Source of the DNA: JAMXLO01 sp037201625
Lineage (GTDB): Bacteria; Pseudomonadota; Alphaproteobacteria; Acetobacterales; Acetobacteraceae
DNA: 64,000 nucleotides
Assembly (NCBI GenBank): GCA_037201625.1
Contig: JBBCGR010000002.1
Coordinates: 186,001-250,000 of the forward strand
Direction: 5' to 3'
In this document: in pieces, positions 32,681-41,786 of the stretch
Numbering within the stretch: the stretch's first letter is position 1
Layout of the letters: each line of letters begins with the position of its first letter
The notes under the pieces: model-generated
Told to the model about the DNA's origin: nothing
Seen by the model: the letters and a program-made list of their open reading frames with translations, nothing else
The model's database searches: none
Made by a program: the position numbers and the translations under genes

Positions 32681-33337
32681 TCAGCGGCGAGAGGCGTCCA
32701 TGATCTTGATGGCAGCCGATGCGGCGCCGAAGCCGTTGTCGATATTCACCGCCACGACACCCGCGGCGCAGCTTGCGAGCGCCGAGTGCAGCGCCACGGT
32801 TCCGCCGGCCGCCACGCCATAGCCGATGGAGGTCGGCAGCGCGATCACCGGCGCGGCCACCAGGCCGGCGACCACGCTGAACAGCGCGCCTTCCATGCCG
32901 GCCGCCACGATCAGCACCCGCGCCTCGCGCAGGCGGCCAAGCTGCGCATGGAGACGCCACAGTCCGGCAACACCGACATCCGCGATCAGCGGCGCGGCGC
33001 GTCCGTGGAACGCCAATGTGCGGGCCGCCTCTCGTGCAGGAGCAAGATCCGCTGTGCCGGCGGCGACGATCAGCGTGCCCTCGATCGGTGTGCCGGGCGG
33101 CAGGCCGCCGAGGATCGCCGTGCGGGACAGCGGATCGAAGTCGAGGCGCTCGCGCGACGCGCTGGGCAGGGCGTCGTGCTGCGCCGGCGCGAGGCGCGTC
33201 AGCAGCAGGCGGGCCTGCCGCGCGATGGCCTCGCCGAGGATTGCGGCGATCTGTGCCGGCGTCTTCGGCTCGCAGAGCACCGCCTCGGCGACGCCGGTGC
33301 GTGCTTCACGTTCCCAGTCGAGGGTGAAGTCGCTCAC
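32681..33337 (-). CDS. larB: Nickel-pincer cofactor biosynthesis protein LarB
   Basis: 218 residues. GTG start at 33335-33337 overlaps the larE stop (GTGA). LarB carboxylates and hydrolyses nicotinic acid adenine dinucleotide to pyridinium-3,5-biscarboxylic acid mononucleotide, the first step of the cofactor. Features: similarity to AIR carboxylase (PurE-like) with VAAGTADLAPAREAARTL, IVAAGMEGALFSVVAGLV and PTSIGYGVAAGGTVALHSAL, plus NIDNGFGAA near the end. Last gene of the larA-C-E-B operon. The N-terminus is short but complete. Confidence 0.93.
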   Translation of the reverse strand: MSDFTLDWEREARTGVAEAVLCEPKTPAQIAAILGEAIARQARLLLTRLAPAQHDALPSASRERLDFDPLSRTAILGGLPPGTPIEGTLIVAAGTADLAPAREAARTLAFHGRAAPLIADVGVAGLWRLHAQLGRLREARVLIVAAGMEGALFSVVAGLVAAPVIALPTSIGYGVAAGGTVALHSALASCAAGVVAVNIDNGFGAASAAIKIMDASRR

Positions 33338-34098
33338 GTCCGATCGTGCAGGAACGCGGCGCCGCGGCGGTACAGCCGAAAGCCCAGGAAGCGGCGACTC
33401 GCGGACTGGCAAAGCGCATCGGCGATCTGCCGCATCGCATCGTCCGGTTCCGGCGCCTCGACGACGATACCGCCATGGGTGACACGGCAGCGGAGATCGG
33501 TCCCAGGCGGGACATGTGGGGTGAGCGCCTGTTCCATGCGTGCGACAAAGGCGAGGTCGGCGGCGTTGATCGCGATGCCCGTCTCGATGCGGCTGGACAG
33601 GCAGGGTTGCGCGGGCAACTCGGCGACATCCGCGAGCCCGTACGTGCGGGCGAGCGCACGCACGGCGGCCTTGTCCATCCTGGCCTCGACGAACGGATGT
33701 CGGACGCGGCGCTCCGCGGCGGCGATCAGGCCGGGCCGGTAGTCGCCGAGATCGTCCAGGTTGGCGCCGGAGGCGATGGGTCCTTCGGTCACGTGCGCGA
33801 TGCGTGCGTAGAGGTTGGTCTTGCAGAAATAGCAGCGGTTGACTGGGTTCGCGCGATACGCTGGGTCCGCGAACTCCCCTGCATCCACCTCCGTGAGGTG
33901 CCAGCGGAACCGAGCAGCGTGATCCCGCACGCGGGCCGTCGCCGCTTCCGGCACGGCAGGCGACAGCGCATGGACCACGCGCAGCCCCGGCACGCCGGCA
34001 CGGTGCGCGGCGTGGACCAGCGTCATGCTGTCCACGCCGCCGCTGACCGCGATCGCCAGGCCAGGCAGGTCCGCCAGGATGGCACCCAGCGTCATCAT
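33334..34098 (-). CDS. larE: Nickel-pincer cofactor sulfur transferase LarE
   Basis: 254 residues. PP-loop SGGVDS at 19-24 activates the substrate carboxylate with ATP. Three cysteines stand out: Cys89 and Cys92 (NRCYFCKTN) and Cys166 (PAQPCLSSR). The last aligns with the sacrificial cysteine of Lactiplantibacillus LarE; a three-Cys set is described for LarE types that bind a [4Fe-4S] cluster and work catalytically. So this enzyme is predicted to be Fe-S dependent, not self-sacrificing (inference). Overlaps larC and larB by four bases. Confidence 0.93.
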   Translation of the reverse strand: MMTLGAILADLPGLAIAVSGGVDSMTLVHAAHRAGVPGLRVVHALSPAVPEAATARVRDHAARFRWHLTEVDAGEFADPAYRANPVNRCYFCKTNLYARIAHVTEGPIASGANLDDLGDYRPGLIAAAERRVRHPFVEARMDKAAVRALARTYGLADVAELPAQPCLSSRIETGIAINAADLAFVARMEQALTPHVPPGTDLRCRVTHGGIVVEAPEPDDAMRQIADALCQSASRRFLGFRLYRRGAAFLHDRT

Positions 34099-35270
34099 GC
34101 TTCCTCCGCCGCGCGCTTGGCGGCACGTCGCGGCTCCAGGCCAGCGATCCCGGCCAGGTCGTCGCTCTCCACCTTGCGGCTTGGCCCGGTAGGCCGCGAC
34201 ACCGTCTTCAGCCGCAACGTGCCCGCCTCGGACAGCACGCGAGGCAGCGTGGCACGCTGCGCCGCCTGCCAGCGCAGCCCGATGGTCGAGGTTTCGGTGA
34301 AGCAGGCCTCGGCGACCGCCTCGCGCTGATCCGGCTCAAGCAGCAGGCGGAAGGTGTGCACCGGCCGTCCCTTCTTGCCGAGGGCCGGGATCAGCACCAG
34401 GTCGCGAACGCCGCGGACGGCCCGCAGGCGGTCGGCGGCGACACCAATCTCCTCCGCGGTCATGTCGTCGATCTCGAAGCACAGCACGAGGATGTCGGCA
34501 TCATCCGCCACCTGCTGCGCGTCCGCCCCAGCGAACAGCACCGCGCGCAGGATGTTCGGCTGACCCGGAAGTTCGCGCGTGCCGGCGCCGGTGCCGGTGG
34601 CATGCAGGCGCCCGGCCACCCGGGTCTGCGGCGCCGCAACGAGATGGCGCAGGATGGCGGCGCCTGTGGGCGTGACACGCTCCCCGCCGATGCCGTCGTC
34701 ACGCCAGATGAAGCCCTCCAGCAGCCGGGCCGTAGCCGGGGCCGGCACGGGCAGCAGGCCATGCCGCGTACGCACGAGGCCATCGCCACGCGGCAGGGCC
34801 GAGACGCTCCAGCGCGCGCCCTCCAGAGCCGCGGCAACGCTGCCGGCGGCGGTCACGTCCATCAGCGAATCCCAGTCGCCGATCTCGTGGAAATGCACAT
34901 CGTCCACGGCCACGTGGTGGATCGCGGCCTCGGCCTCCGCCAGGTGGCGAAGGATAGCGGTGGCGTGCGCGGCCGTGCCGGCGCTCAGCGACGCGGCCTC
35001 GATCAGCGCCACCATGTCGCGAAAGCCGGCGTGCGCGTGGTGGTCATGGTGTTGGTGGTCGTCAGCATGTGCCGCCATCCCGAAACGCAGACAGTGCAGC
35101 CCCCCACTGGTGCCCGGCTCGAACACTGGCGCGCCGGTGCCAGGCGGCAGCACCGCCCCCGCATCCGCCAGCACGCGGTCGCGCAGGTCGGGCAAGGCAT
35201 CGACCATGGCAGCGACAAACATATCGCCCGCCACACCACCCACCGCGTCGAGCCGGATCGTGAGGGTCAT
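34095..35270 (-). CDS. larC: Nickel-pincer cofactor nickel insertase LarC
   Basis: 391 residues, one continuous frame, unlike the Lactiplantibacillus gene where a ribosomal frameshift joins two parts. LarC uses CTP to insert nickel into the dithio-pyridinium ligand. Features: DAVGGVAGDMFVAAMVDAL at the N-terminus, a His-rich metal stretch (HADDHQHHDHHAHAG) near residue 70, HFHEIGDWDSLMDV, RTRHGLLPVPAPATARLLEG and TPTGAAILRHL. C-terminal domain with CFEIDDMTAEEIG and GKKGRPVHTFRLL. Starts four bases inside larA. Confidence 0.94.
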   Translation of the reverse strand: MTLTIRLDAVGGVAGDMFVAAMVDALPDLRDRVLADAGAVLPPGTGAPVFEPGTSGGLHCLRFGMAAHADDHQHHDHHAHAGFRDMVALIEAASLSAGTAAHATAILRHLAEAEAAIHHVAVDDVHFHEIGDWDSLMDVTAAGSVAAALEGARWSVSALPRGDGLVRTRHGLLPVPAPATARLLEGFIWRDDGIGGERVTPTGAAILRHLVAAPQTRVAGRLHATGTGAGTRELPGQPNILRAVLFAGADAQQVADDADILVLCFEIDDMTAEEIGVAADRLRAVRGVRDLVLIPALGKKGRPVHTFRLLLEPDQREAVAEACFTETSTIGLRWQAAQRATLPRVLSEAGTLRLKTVSRPTGPSRKVESDDLAGIAGLEPRRAAKRAAEEA

Positions 35271-36562
35271 CCGCCGGCGAACACCGGCACGACGTAGGGG
35301 CCTTCGGGAATGAAGGCCACGTCCGGGTCGTTGTGGCGCGCGACCGCATCGCGCAGCGCGGTGTCGATGTTCGTGGAGATGGTGACGCCGGTGATGCGCC
35401 GCTCCTCATCGTCCAGCCCGGTCGTGTAGAGTTCGACCCGGCCCACGCGCATCGCCTTCATCTGCATCTCGGTCTGCCACTCATCGATCTCCGCGAGCGA
35501 CTTCGCGGTCAGTGTGGCGAGGAAGCGTTCGGGACCCATGGTAACCAGCCGCGCCTGCGCCTCGCGGAACTCGGGCGAGCCGAACCCCTCCGAGCAGGAG
35601 GACGCGATGATCAGCGTTCCGCCGGGCTCGAGGATGTCGAGCGGCGTCACCATGCCCTTCACCGTCTGGTAATAGGTCTTGTCCAGCGGGTAGCCGGCCG
35701 ATGAGGTGACGATCGTCCGGTAGCGCCGGCCCATGCCGATCTTGCAGGACGCCGTGACGAACTCGACCGCCGCCATGTGGCTGGCGATCACCTCGCCGAA
35801 CGTCACGTGCACCAGGTCGCGGTCTTCGTCGATGATGGTGTTGAGCGCGTAGCAGTCGCCCAGACGGCGCACGATCTCGAGTTGCTCCTCATGCAGCGGG
35901 TTGCCCACGAGGTTGCACTGGACCGCGAGCGGGTCCTCCATGAAGCGGGCGGAATGGAACGTGCGGATCGTCGCGTGATGGGCGACGCCGGGCGCGATGA
36001 CCTTGCGACCGCCGGACCAGCCGGCCATGAAATGCGGCTCCACCAGCCCGGTCGCGATCCGCAACTCCGCCTCGACGAAGCGGCGGTCGATGCCGATCGG
36101 CGTGCCGCGCGTCGCGGTGCGGCCGAGATCGACATGCATCGCCTCGTCGCGGGCGAAATGATTCTCGACCCGCACCTCGGCCAGCACCCAGGGATCGCCC
36201 ACCAGTTCGGCAAGTTCCTCACCCTCGTTCGGGCGGTGCAGGCCGGTGGCAACGAGTACCGTGATGGCGTCGAGCGGGATGCCGGCCGCCACCATGGTCT
36301 CGATCATCGGACGCAGGAACAGCCGGTTCGGAACCGGGCGGGTGATGTCGCAGATGAGAATGCAGGCGCTGCGCTTGCCACGCGCCAACTCGGCGAGCGG
36401 GGCCGCTCCGATCGGCCTGGCGAGTGCCGCGGCAATGGCGGCATGCGGGTCCGGCAGCTTCGCCATCGCGCCCTTGCGGATGACCGTCGGGCGGACATCC
36501 GGCGGCAGCGTGACCGGCAGATGGCCCTTGCCGAACAACAGGTCGATCCGTCCTTCGGTCAT
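35267..36562 (-). CDS. larA: LarA-family nickel-pincer racemase/epimerase
   Basis: 431 residues from the ATG at 36560-36562; 31 upstream codons in the same frame were rejected. Residues that matter in lactate racemase are conserved with an offset of up to three: Asp72 and Arg75 (CDITRP), His109 (TGLHRPN), His177 (EPHF), Lys187 which would bind the cofactor covalently (GGRKVIAPG), and His203 (TFHSARF). The family interconverts alpha-hydroxyacid stereoisomers by hydride transfer and includes lactate, malate, phenyllactate and sugar-acid enzymes. First gene of the lar operon; the substrate is not given by the sequence. Confidence 0.9.
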   Translation of the reverse strand: MTEGRIDLLFGKGHLPVTLPPDVRPTVIRKGAMAKLPDPHAAIAAALARPIGAAPLAELARGKRSACILICDITRPVPNRLFLRPMIETMVAAGIPLDAITVLVATGLHRPNEGEELAELVGDPWVLAEVRVENHFARDEAMHVDLGRTATRGTPIGIDRRFVEAELRIATGLVEPHFMAGWSGGRKVIAPGVAHHATIRTFHSARFMEDPLAVQCNLVGNPLHEEQLEIVRRLGDCYALNTIIDEDRDLVHVTFGEVIASHMAAVEFVTASCKIGMGRRYRTIVTSSAGYPLDKTYYQTVKGMVTPLDILEPGGTLIIASSCSEGFGSPEFREAQARLVTMGPERFLATLTAKSLAEIDEWQTEMQMKAMRVGRVELYTTGLDDEERRITGVTISTNIDTALRDAVARHNDPDVAFIPEGPYVVPVFAGG

Positions 36563-36691
36563 CGTCCAGCCTCCGTGCGCGCGGCCCTTTATGCCTTCGA
36601 TGCCTGGCCTGGGCAATTTGCGGTTGCGACCGGGCGCCGAGGCCACCGCCGGCACGTTACCTGCCGTCCCGCACGCGGCGGAGGTGGCGCC

Positions 36692-37648
36692 TCAGTCGTC
36701 ATCTGCCTCCCCGGCGATCGGTGCAGGAGCCCCCAGCTTCTGCCAGGTGGCGTCGGGATCGAAGCGCGTCATCGCCCGGGCAACCGTCGCGGTCGCTGGT
36801 CCAAGGTCCTTCTGGTAGATCTCGCCGTCCTGATTGACGATGAAGGTCATGACGCCGGTGTTGCCCCAGCGCGCCGGCCAGGCGACCAGCCCGAACCCGC
36901 CGATCATCAGCCGGTTCGCGAGATAGTCATAGGCGCCTCCCGGTGCGTGGGCCCCCTGCCCCTTCAGGATATGGAAGAAATACCCGTGATACGGTTGCGG
37001 TTCCGTATTCTCGCCAGGGCGATAGCCTTGCGCGCGCGCCTCCGCGATCAGCGGCCCGAGCGGGCTCGGCGGCTGGTCCTCACTGGTCGGCCAATACAGT
37101 CCATCCTGCCTGCCGGGACTGCTGAGCAGGCGCTGGGCATAGGCGTTGACCTTGTTGCCGTCGTGCAGGTGCTGGTAATATTCGTTCTGCGCATCGACAT
37201 AGGCGAGCACGACCTGCTGGGTATAAAGCTCGTTGGCACCGACGCGGCGATCCAGGATCTCCTGCCGGCCCGCCGCCACGTCGAAGGACCAGCCTTGCGC
37301 GTCATGTTTCACCGGAATCGGAAACGGCCAGTCATCCGTGCCGATCGACAGAATGGCCACGTCACCTTTCACATCGAGCGTGTGTTTGGCGTCGTAGGCG
37401 GCAATGAATTTCCGGCGCTGCTCGGCGTTGGCGGCGGGATCGCCTGCACTCACGTCGCGTAGGCCGGCCGCTCCGAACAACGCGCGAAGCCGTGCCGTGT
37501 CGTGGGCGCGGACCGCCGCGACCAAGGTGTCGATTGCCGTATCGGCTGATGCGAATTGCTGCCGGGTTTCGCCGGCCGGCGCCGCGGCGAGCAGCGGCAG
37601 CACGACCAGGACAGCCGCGAGCCAGGACCAGCAGGAGCGTGGATACAT
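36692..37648 (-). CDS. DUF2950 family protein
   Basis: 318 residues with an N-terminal signal peptide (WLAAVLVVLPLLAAAPAG). Conserved family blocks: DWPFPIPVKHDAQGWSFDVA, GRQEILDRRVGANEL, YVDAQNEYY, PYHGYFFHILKGQG and GAYDYLANRLMIGGFGLVAW. Function unknown; probably periplasmic or secreted. The start touches the stop of the DUF3300 gene, its usual neighbour, so they form a two-gene unit. Confidence 0.88.
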   Translation of the reverse strand: MYPRSCWSWLAAVLVVLPLLAAAPAGETRQQFASADTAIDTLVAAVRAHDTARLRALFGAAGLRDVSAGDPAANAEQRRKFIAAYDAKHTLDVKGDVAILSIGTDDWPFPIPVKHDAQGWSFDVAAGRQEILDRRVGANELYTQQVVLAYVDAQNEYYQHLHDGNKVNAYAQRLLSSPGRQDGLYWPTSEDQPPSPLGPLIAEARAQGYRPGENTEPQPYHGYFFHILKGQGAHAPGGAYDYLANRLMIGGFGLVAWPARWGNTGVMTFIVNQDGEIYQKDLGPATATVARAMTRFDPDATWQKLGAPAPIAGEADDD

Positions 37649-38967
37649 CAGCGCCCTCCTCGATGTCCGCCACCGCCGGCACGCGCGCGCCCGCCGGCCT
37701 GCGCCTGCCCCATGGTGTTGCGGCTGGCGCGGCCTTGCGCCGCCTGCTGACGGGTTGCGCCGCCGTTGCCGAGGCCCCTGAACGCCGGCGCGCCGCCGCT
37801 GGCGACCGGTCGCTGTGCTGCCTGCAGCCGGCCCTGGGCCGCTCCACCGCGCGCCACGTCCGGGCGTTGGGCACCACCGATCCTGCCCTGGAGACTGCCT
37901 GCGCCAGCATCGGGCCGATTGCCTCGCAGGTTACCCGGGGCACGGCCATCCCCGAGTCTGCCCTGCGTGCCCGCCGGCCCCTGTGCGCCCTGGCGCAGGC
38001 CCGGTGTTCCAGACGTCCCCCGGCCACGGAAGGCATCGCGGGCCCCCGCGTTGCCGGCGGCATTCGGCCGGTACTGTTGCCGGACATTGGCGTTGCTGTA
38101 GCCGACCCCTCGCCGATGGGCGGCGTTGTGCTGCCAGGTGTTGGAGGTTATGGCCCGATTGTTCACGCGGCTCGCATTGATGGTGTTGAACCGGTTGACG
38201 TTGACATTGACGCTGCCATTGCTCCAGCCCGGTGAGCCCCATCCCCACAGCGCACTGGTGACGGCGATGCCGGCCCCAAATGCGAGGCCCGTCGCCAATG
38301 CCGAACCCAGGTAGTAGCCCGCAGGCGGCGGGTAATAGACAGGCGGGTTCGACGGATAAGGCCACTCGCCATACGCGACGCTCGGGTTATAGCCAGGCAC
38401 GTACATGGTATTGGCCTGCGCCGGCTGGATGACGATCGCAGCGGCGTCCTGGGTCACGGTCTGCTGCGGGGTGCTTTTCAGGGTTCCAGCCTTCTGCGCC
38501 CGGCCGCGCAGGACCTGCACGGCGGCGAGCACGTCGGCCTGCTGGGCCAGGAATGCGTCCCCAAGCTGCTGCGTCCAGTCGAGCCGATCGCTCATGGTCC
38601 GCAGCACGCTCGGTAAGGGTACCAGCGACTTGACACTCGCGTCCCAATCCTGCGCCGCGAGCGCCTTCAGCAGGGGATCGCCCTTCAGGGCCTTGTTGCC
38701 CGGCTGATCGAGCCACCGGCTCGCCATCACGACTTCGAGCGGATAGGTCGCGGCAATCAGCACCTGCGTCAGCAGATCGTCGGGATACAGCGCAATAGGC
38801 GCAAGTATCTGTTCGAGCACCGCCTGCGTATAGACCGGGGCGGCGGACTGGACCTGAGCCGGCGGCGCCTGTTGCGCATGCACCGGCGGCGGGACCAGAG
38901 GTACCAGCGCCAACGGCAGCGCAAGCAGATAAGTCCATCTTGCCAAGGGACATCTCCTCCTGCGCAA
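37648..38967 (-). CDS. DUF3300 family protein
   Basis: 439 residues. Signal peptide (LLALPLALVPLVPPPVHA), then the DUF3300 domain: LEQILAPIALYPDDLLTQVL, AATYPLEVVMASRWLDQPGN, LPSVLRTMSDRLDWTQQLGD and NTMYVPGYNPSVAYGEWPYP. A low-complexity tail from about residue 270 is rich in Arg, Gly, Gln and Asn (RGRGTSGTPGLRQG and similar) and very basic. Function unknown; a cell-envelope role is likely. It forms a pair with DUF2950 downstream. Confidence 0.88.
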   Translation of the reverse strand: MRRRRCPLARWTYLLALPLALVPLVPPPVHAQQAPPAQVQSAAPVYTQAVLEQILAPIALYPDDLLTQVLIAATYPLEVVMASRWLDQPGNKALKGDPLLKALAAQDWDASVKSLVPLPSVLRTMSDRLDWTQQLGDAFLAQQADVLAAVQVLRGRAQKAGTLKSTPQQTVTQDAAAIVIQPAQANTMYVPGYNPSVAYGEWPYPSNPPVYYPPPAGYYLGSALATGLAFGAGIAVTSALWGWGSPGWSNGSVNVNVNRFNTINASRVNNRAITSNTWQHNAAHRRGVGYSNANVRQQYRPNAAGNAGARDAFRGRGTSGTPGLRQGAQGPAGTQGRLGDGRAPGNLRGNRPDAGAGSLQGRIGGAQRPDVARGGAAQGRLQAAQRPVASGGAPAFRGLGNGGATRQQAAQGRASRNTMGQAQAGGRARAGGGGHRGGR

Positions 38968-39054
38968 GGACCGCCGCCATCGAATTGGCCGGCGACAATC
39001 CCTCGAGCGCCTGCACTGGCGTTGGGCCAGTATCCATTGTCGGCGATAGGCTCG

Positions 39055-39723
39055 TCATTTGCGCTCTGGATCGATCTCTATCGCATTATCCGCCGCAGTG
39101 GAATGCATGGTGGCTTCGCGAGCGTCGCGCGGCCGCCACTCCAGTTGCCGGAACGGTGGGACGCAGCCGATCTGCTGGAAGCCGGCGCGGCGGCACATGC
39201 GCAGCGATGCCTCGTTGCCCGCGAGGACCTGGCATAGCACGTGCTGCCGCCGGCGCTCGAAGCGTTCCAGCACAGCGCTGAGGATCACGGTGCCCAGGCC
39301 ACGGGCACGACGTTCGGGCATCAGGGCGAAATCGACGATGCGGCCGGCGGTGGTTCCCGGATCGATCACGATGCGACCGATCGGTACGCCGCCCTGCTCC
39401 ATGATATCGAAGCGGGCGGCGGGGAATTGCCCACGGTACGTCGCGGCCTGCGAGGCAAACTGCAAGCGCAGCAGCGCATCCTTCATGAGATCATCGCCCG
39501 GCACCAGGGCAAGTTCGCGCCATACCACGGTGCGGAACAGCACGGCGAGAAATGCCTCGTCCTGTTGCCGCTCCGGCCGCAGCACGATCGGCGTACCGCT
39601 CACGTCGAGCGTCAGCGGGGCGCCAACTGGCAGCAGCCCTTCACCGGATTCGCCGGCTCCGCTATTGAGCGTCACCTCGGACGATGATGTGGGTAGCCCG
39701 GCATGACCAGTATCCTGCGCCAT
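39055..39723 (-). CDS. GNAT-family N-acetyltransferase
   Basis: 222 residues from the ATG at 39721-39723. The GNAT core spans about 48-200: VLRPERQQDEAFLAVLFRTV, RIVIDPGTTAGRIVDFALMP, the acetyl-CoA loop ERRARGLGTVILSAVLERFE (R/QxxGxG/A-like), and NEASLRMCRRAGFQQIG. The first 45 residues are low-complexity. The start region overlaps head-to-head by 21 bases with the divergent DUF6916-like gene. Location next to tail-collar genes suggests it may modify a protein of that module; inference only. Confidence 0.82.
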   Translation of the reverse strand: MAQDTGHAGLPTSSSEVTLNSGAGESGEGLLPVGAPLTLDVSGTPIVLRPERQQDEAFLAVLFRTVVWRELALVPGDDLMKDALLRLQFASQAATYRGQFPAARFDIMEQGGVPIGRIVIDPGTTAGRIVDFALMPERRARGLGTVILSAVLERFERRRQHVLCQVLAGNEASLRMCRRAGFQQIGCVPPFRQLEWRPRDAREATMHSTAADNAIEIDPERK

Positions 39724-39994
39724 GAGGATTTCGCTCCGCATGTGGACAAGTCGTTCCGCTTCGATGGCTGGCCCGGCAGCCTGCGGCTGTTGCGGATCGA
39801 AATACCGCGCCCGTCTGCCGCATCCGATGCCGCGCGCGCCGTTCACGCTGATCTTCGAGGGGCCGCGTGGCAACCTGCTCGCCGAGGGCTTCTGGACGGC
39901 TACCTTGGACGACGGCAGCAGCTTCGAATTCTATATCATGCCGATCCACACATCGGCGGCGGACCGGCATGAGTATCAGGCGGTGTTCAACTGA
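39703..39994 (+). pseudogene. DUF6916-like small protein, frameshifted
   Basis: The N-terminal half (MTSILRHEDFAPHVDKSF to PRPSAASDAARA) lies in one frame and the C-terminal half (APFTLIFEGPRGNLLAEG to HEYQAVFN) in another, switching near 39836 in a GC repeat. Joined, they give a protein of about 96 residues with the FAPHV start and YQAVFN end that I associate with DUF6916 proteins found beside tail-collar genes. A one-base error would explain it. The family call rests on the motif pattern only. Confidence 0.6.
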
Positions 39995-40007
39995 TGCTGG
40001 AGGCCGC

Positions 40008-40565
40008 TCAGCCGCGCGAGGGGAACGACCCTTGCAACGCGATGCAGACGTTGAGCGTGAGATACGGCATCAGGTTGGGATGCGCCTTTCCGCCGGTGCT
40101 GGTGATTGCCGTGTCGGCCAGCTTCTGGTCCGGCGCGGAATCCGCCACGTAGATGTCCATGGTCAGCGGGTTGCCGTTCCTGTCGACCCCGGTGGCCTGA
40201 GCCAGCACCACGGTATTGTCGGGCACATTGGTATTGTTGGCCACGTCGGGATTGTACAGGACGCCAATGTTGTGGGAGTGATACGGCGTCTCGTCGACCG
40301 TCAGTGCGTGGGTCTCCTCGCCGATCGACGCCCCGACCTCGCGCGGGGTCAGACCGGGGCCGTTGCCCTGGCCGATCGGCGTGCGGCCGCGCAGGTCCGG
40401 CAGTGCGAACGTCGTGATGCCATCGCCACCGAACGCGGTGCCGAGAAGCGAGAACAATGCCTGGTTCTGCGCGATCGACATGAGCTGTCCGGCGCACAGC
40501 GCCCAGCCCCGGGGCGGGTAGCCGAAGCCAAAGATCTCGATCTGACCCAGATACGGTTCGGACAT
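40008..40565 (-). CDS. Phage-tail-collar domain protein (MdpB-like), copy 1, intact
   Basis: 185 residues. N-terminus MSEPYLGQIEIFGFGYPPRG, then WALCAGQLMSIAQNQALFSL and GGDGITTFALPDLRGRTPIG, the tail-collar signature, followed by a variable region with the conserved SHN (TPYHSHNIGV) and the MPYLTLNVCIALQG ending. This family (once called microcystin-dependent protein) shares the fibre-collar fold of tailed phages but occurs in chromosomal clusters without other phage genes. The only intact member of the three; 12 bases after copy 2. Confidence 0.9.
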   Translation of the reverse strand: MSEPYLGQIEIFGFGYPPRGWALCAGQLMSIAQNQALFSLLGTAFGGDGITTFALPDLRGRTPIGQGNGPGLTPREVGASIGEETHALTVDETPYHSHNIGVLYNPDVANNTNVPDNTVVLAQATGVDRNGNPLTMDIYVADSAPDQKLADTAITSTGGKAHPNLMPYLTLNVCIALQGSFPSRG

Positions 40566-40577
40566 GTCGCCTTGCTC

Positions 40578-41116
40578 CTAGGGCCGCTGTGGGAAGATGC
40601 CGCTGAGCGCGATGCAATAGCGCAGGGTCAGTGACGGCTGCATGTTGTTATGCGGCTTCTGGCCCCCGGCCGGCACGACGGTGCTGGTGGTAAGCTGCGA
40701 ATTGGGTGTACCCGGATTGTAGATATTGCCCTTGTCGCGGCCTTGCAGAGTGCCCTTGGCCAGCTGCGACAGCAGCCCGCCCGCCGCCGAGTTCGCGGTG
40801 CCCAGGCTGGTGGTCGCCGCCAGCGCGTGGCTGTGCGGCGCGACCAGGTCGGGGGTCAGCGCAATGTTCTCCCCGCCCGCCAGTTCGCCGAGTGCGTAGG
40901 TTTCGCCACCCGCCAGCGTGCCGGGACCGACGGCTGCACGTCCCCGCAGATCCGCAGGCCGAACGTTGTCACGCCGTCACCGCCATACGTGGTGCCGAGC
41001 AGCGAGAACAGTGCGGTGTACTGGCGGATCGGCAGCAACTGGCCCGTGCAATCGGCCCAGCCATTGGGGGGGAACGAGTACGGGTACAGCGTGATCTGGC
41101 CAATGAATGGTTCCAT
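40578..41116 (-). pseudogene. Phage-tail-collar domain protein (MdpB-like), copy 2, one frameshift
   Basis: Starts MEPFIGQITLYPYSFPPNGW and runs to GGDGVTTFGL in one frame; a missing base near 40953 shifts the rest, which continues correctly as DLRGRAAVGPGTLAGGETYA, APHSHALAATT, PAGGQKPHNNMQPSLTLRYC and IALSGIFPQRP to the TAG at 40578-40580. About 180 residues when repaired. Start could be the ATG one codon earlier (41119). No internal stops apart from the shift, so a sequencing error is likely. Confidence 0.8.
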
Positions 41117-41256
41117 CATCGTGGGGACGCTCCCGGGATTGCTGTAACGACGCTTGAGCATGGTCGGTGCGGATAGCAGCATCGAACATTATCCAGCGCT
41201 TTGTCTGGTCGCGTGAGTGACGCTTCGGACGCGGGTCGCTGGAAGCGACCAGCATT

Positions 41257-41786
41257 TCAGCTCGGCGGCGGAAACACGCCGGCCCAGCAGATGATGTGGT
41301 TGATCACCTGAAGAGGCTGCCGGTTCTCATGCGGCTTGCCGTCGCCCGACGCCATGCTGATCGAGGACGCCGCAAGCGTCACGTCCGGCTCCGCCTTGCC
41401 ATACATGTCGACCGCGGCCTGCGCATTGACGGCCAGCGACTTCGTCGCATCCGGCGTGTTCGACGTTCGGTCTTCGACGATGCCACCAACCCATGCGAGT
41501 GACCGCCGATCTGGTCGGGCCGCAGCGTCACGTCCTCCGAGCCGGCGACCTGGCCGAGACATAGTTCGACAATGTTGGCCCCTGGCCCTGGCAGACCGGA
41601 ATGCGGCCGCGAAGGTCCGGCACACCGAACGTGGTAACGCCGTCACCGCCATTACGTGGTGCCCAGCAGAGTGTACAACACGTCATATTGTGCGATCGGA
41701 TAGAGCGACCCATCGCAGACCAGCCAGCCGACCGGTGCGAAGTTGAAGCCAACCGCGGTGATCTGTCCGACAAAGGGTTCGGCCAT
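41257..41786 (-). pseudogene. Phage-tail-collar domain protein (MdpB-like), copy 3, several frameshifts
   Basis: First gene of the collar trio. Start MAEPFVGQITAVGFNFAPVG at 41786; an extra base near 41652 breaks the frame after LLGTT, then GGDGVTTFGVPDLRGRIPVC continues, shifts again near 41560 (DVTLRPDQIGGHSHG follows) and near 41470-41500, ending NRQPLQVINHIICWAGVFPP. Repaired length is about 175 residues. Three single-base indels in 530 bases with all family motifs kept. Confidence 0.78.

Noticed and set aside
35267..36562. Calling larA specifically lactate racemase
   Set aside because: Active-site residues are conserved across the whole LarA family, whose members act on many hydroxyacids, and no lactate genes are adjacent.
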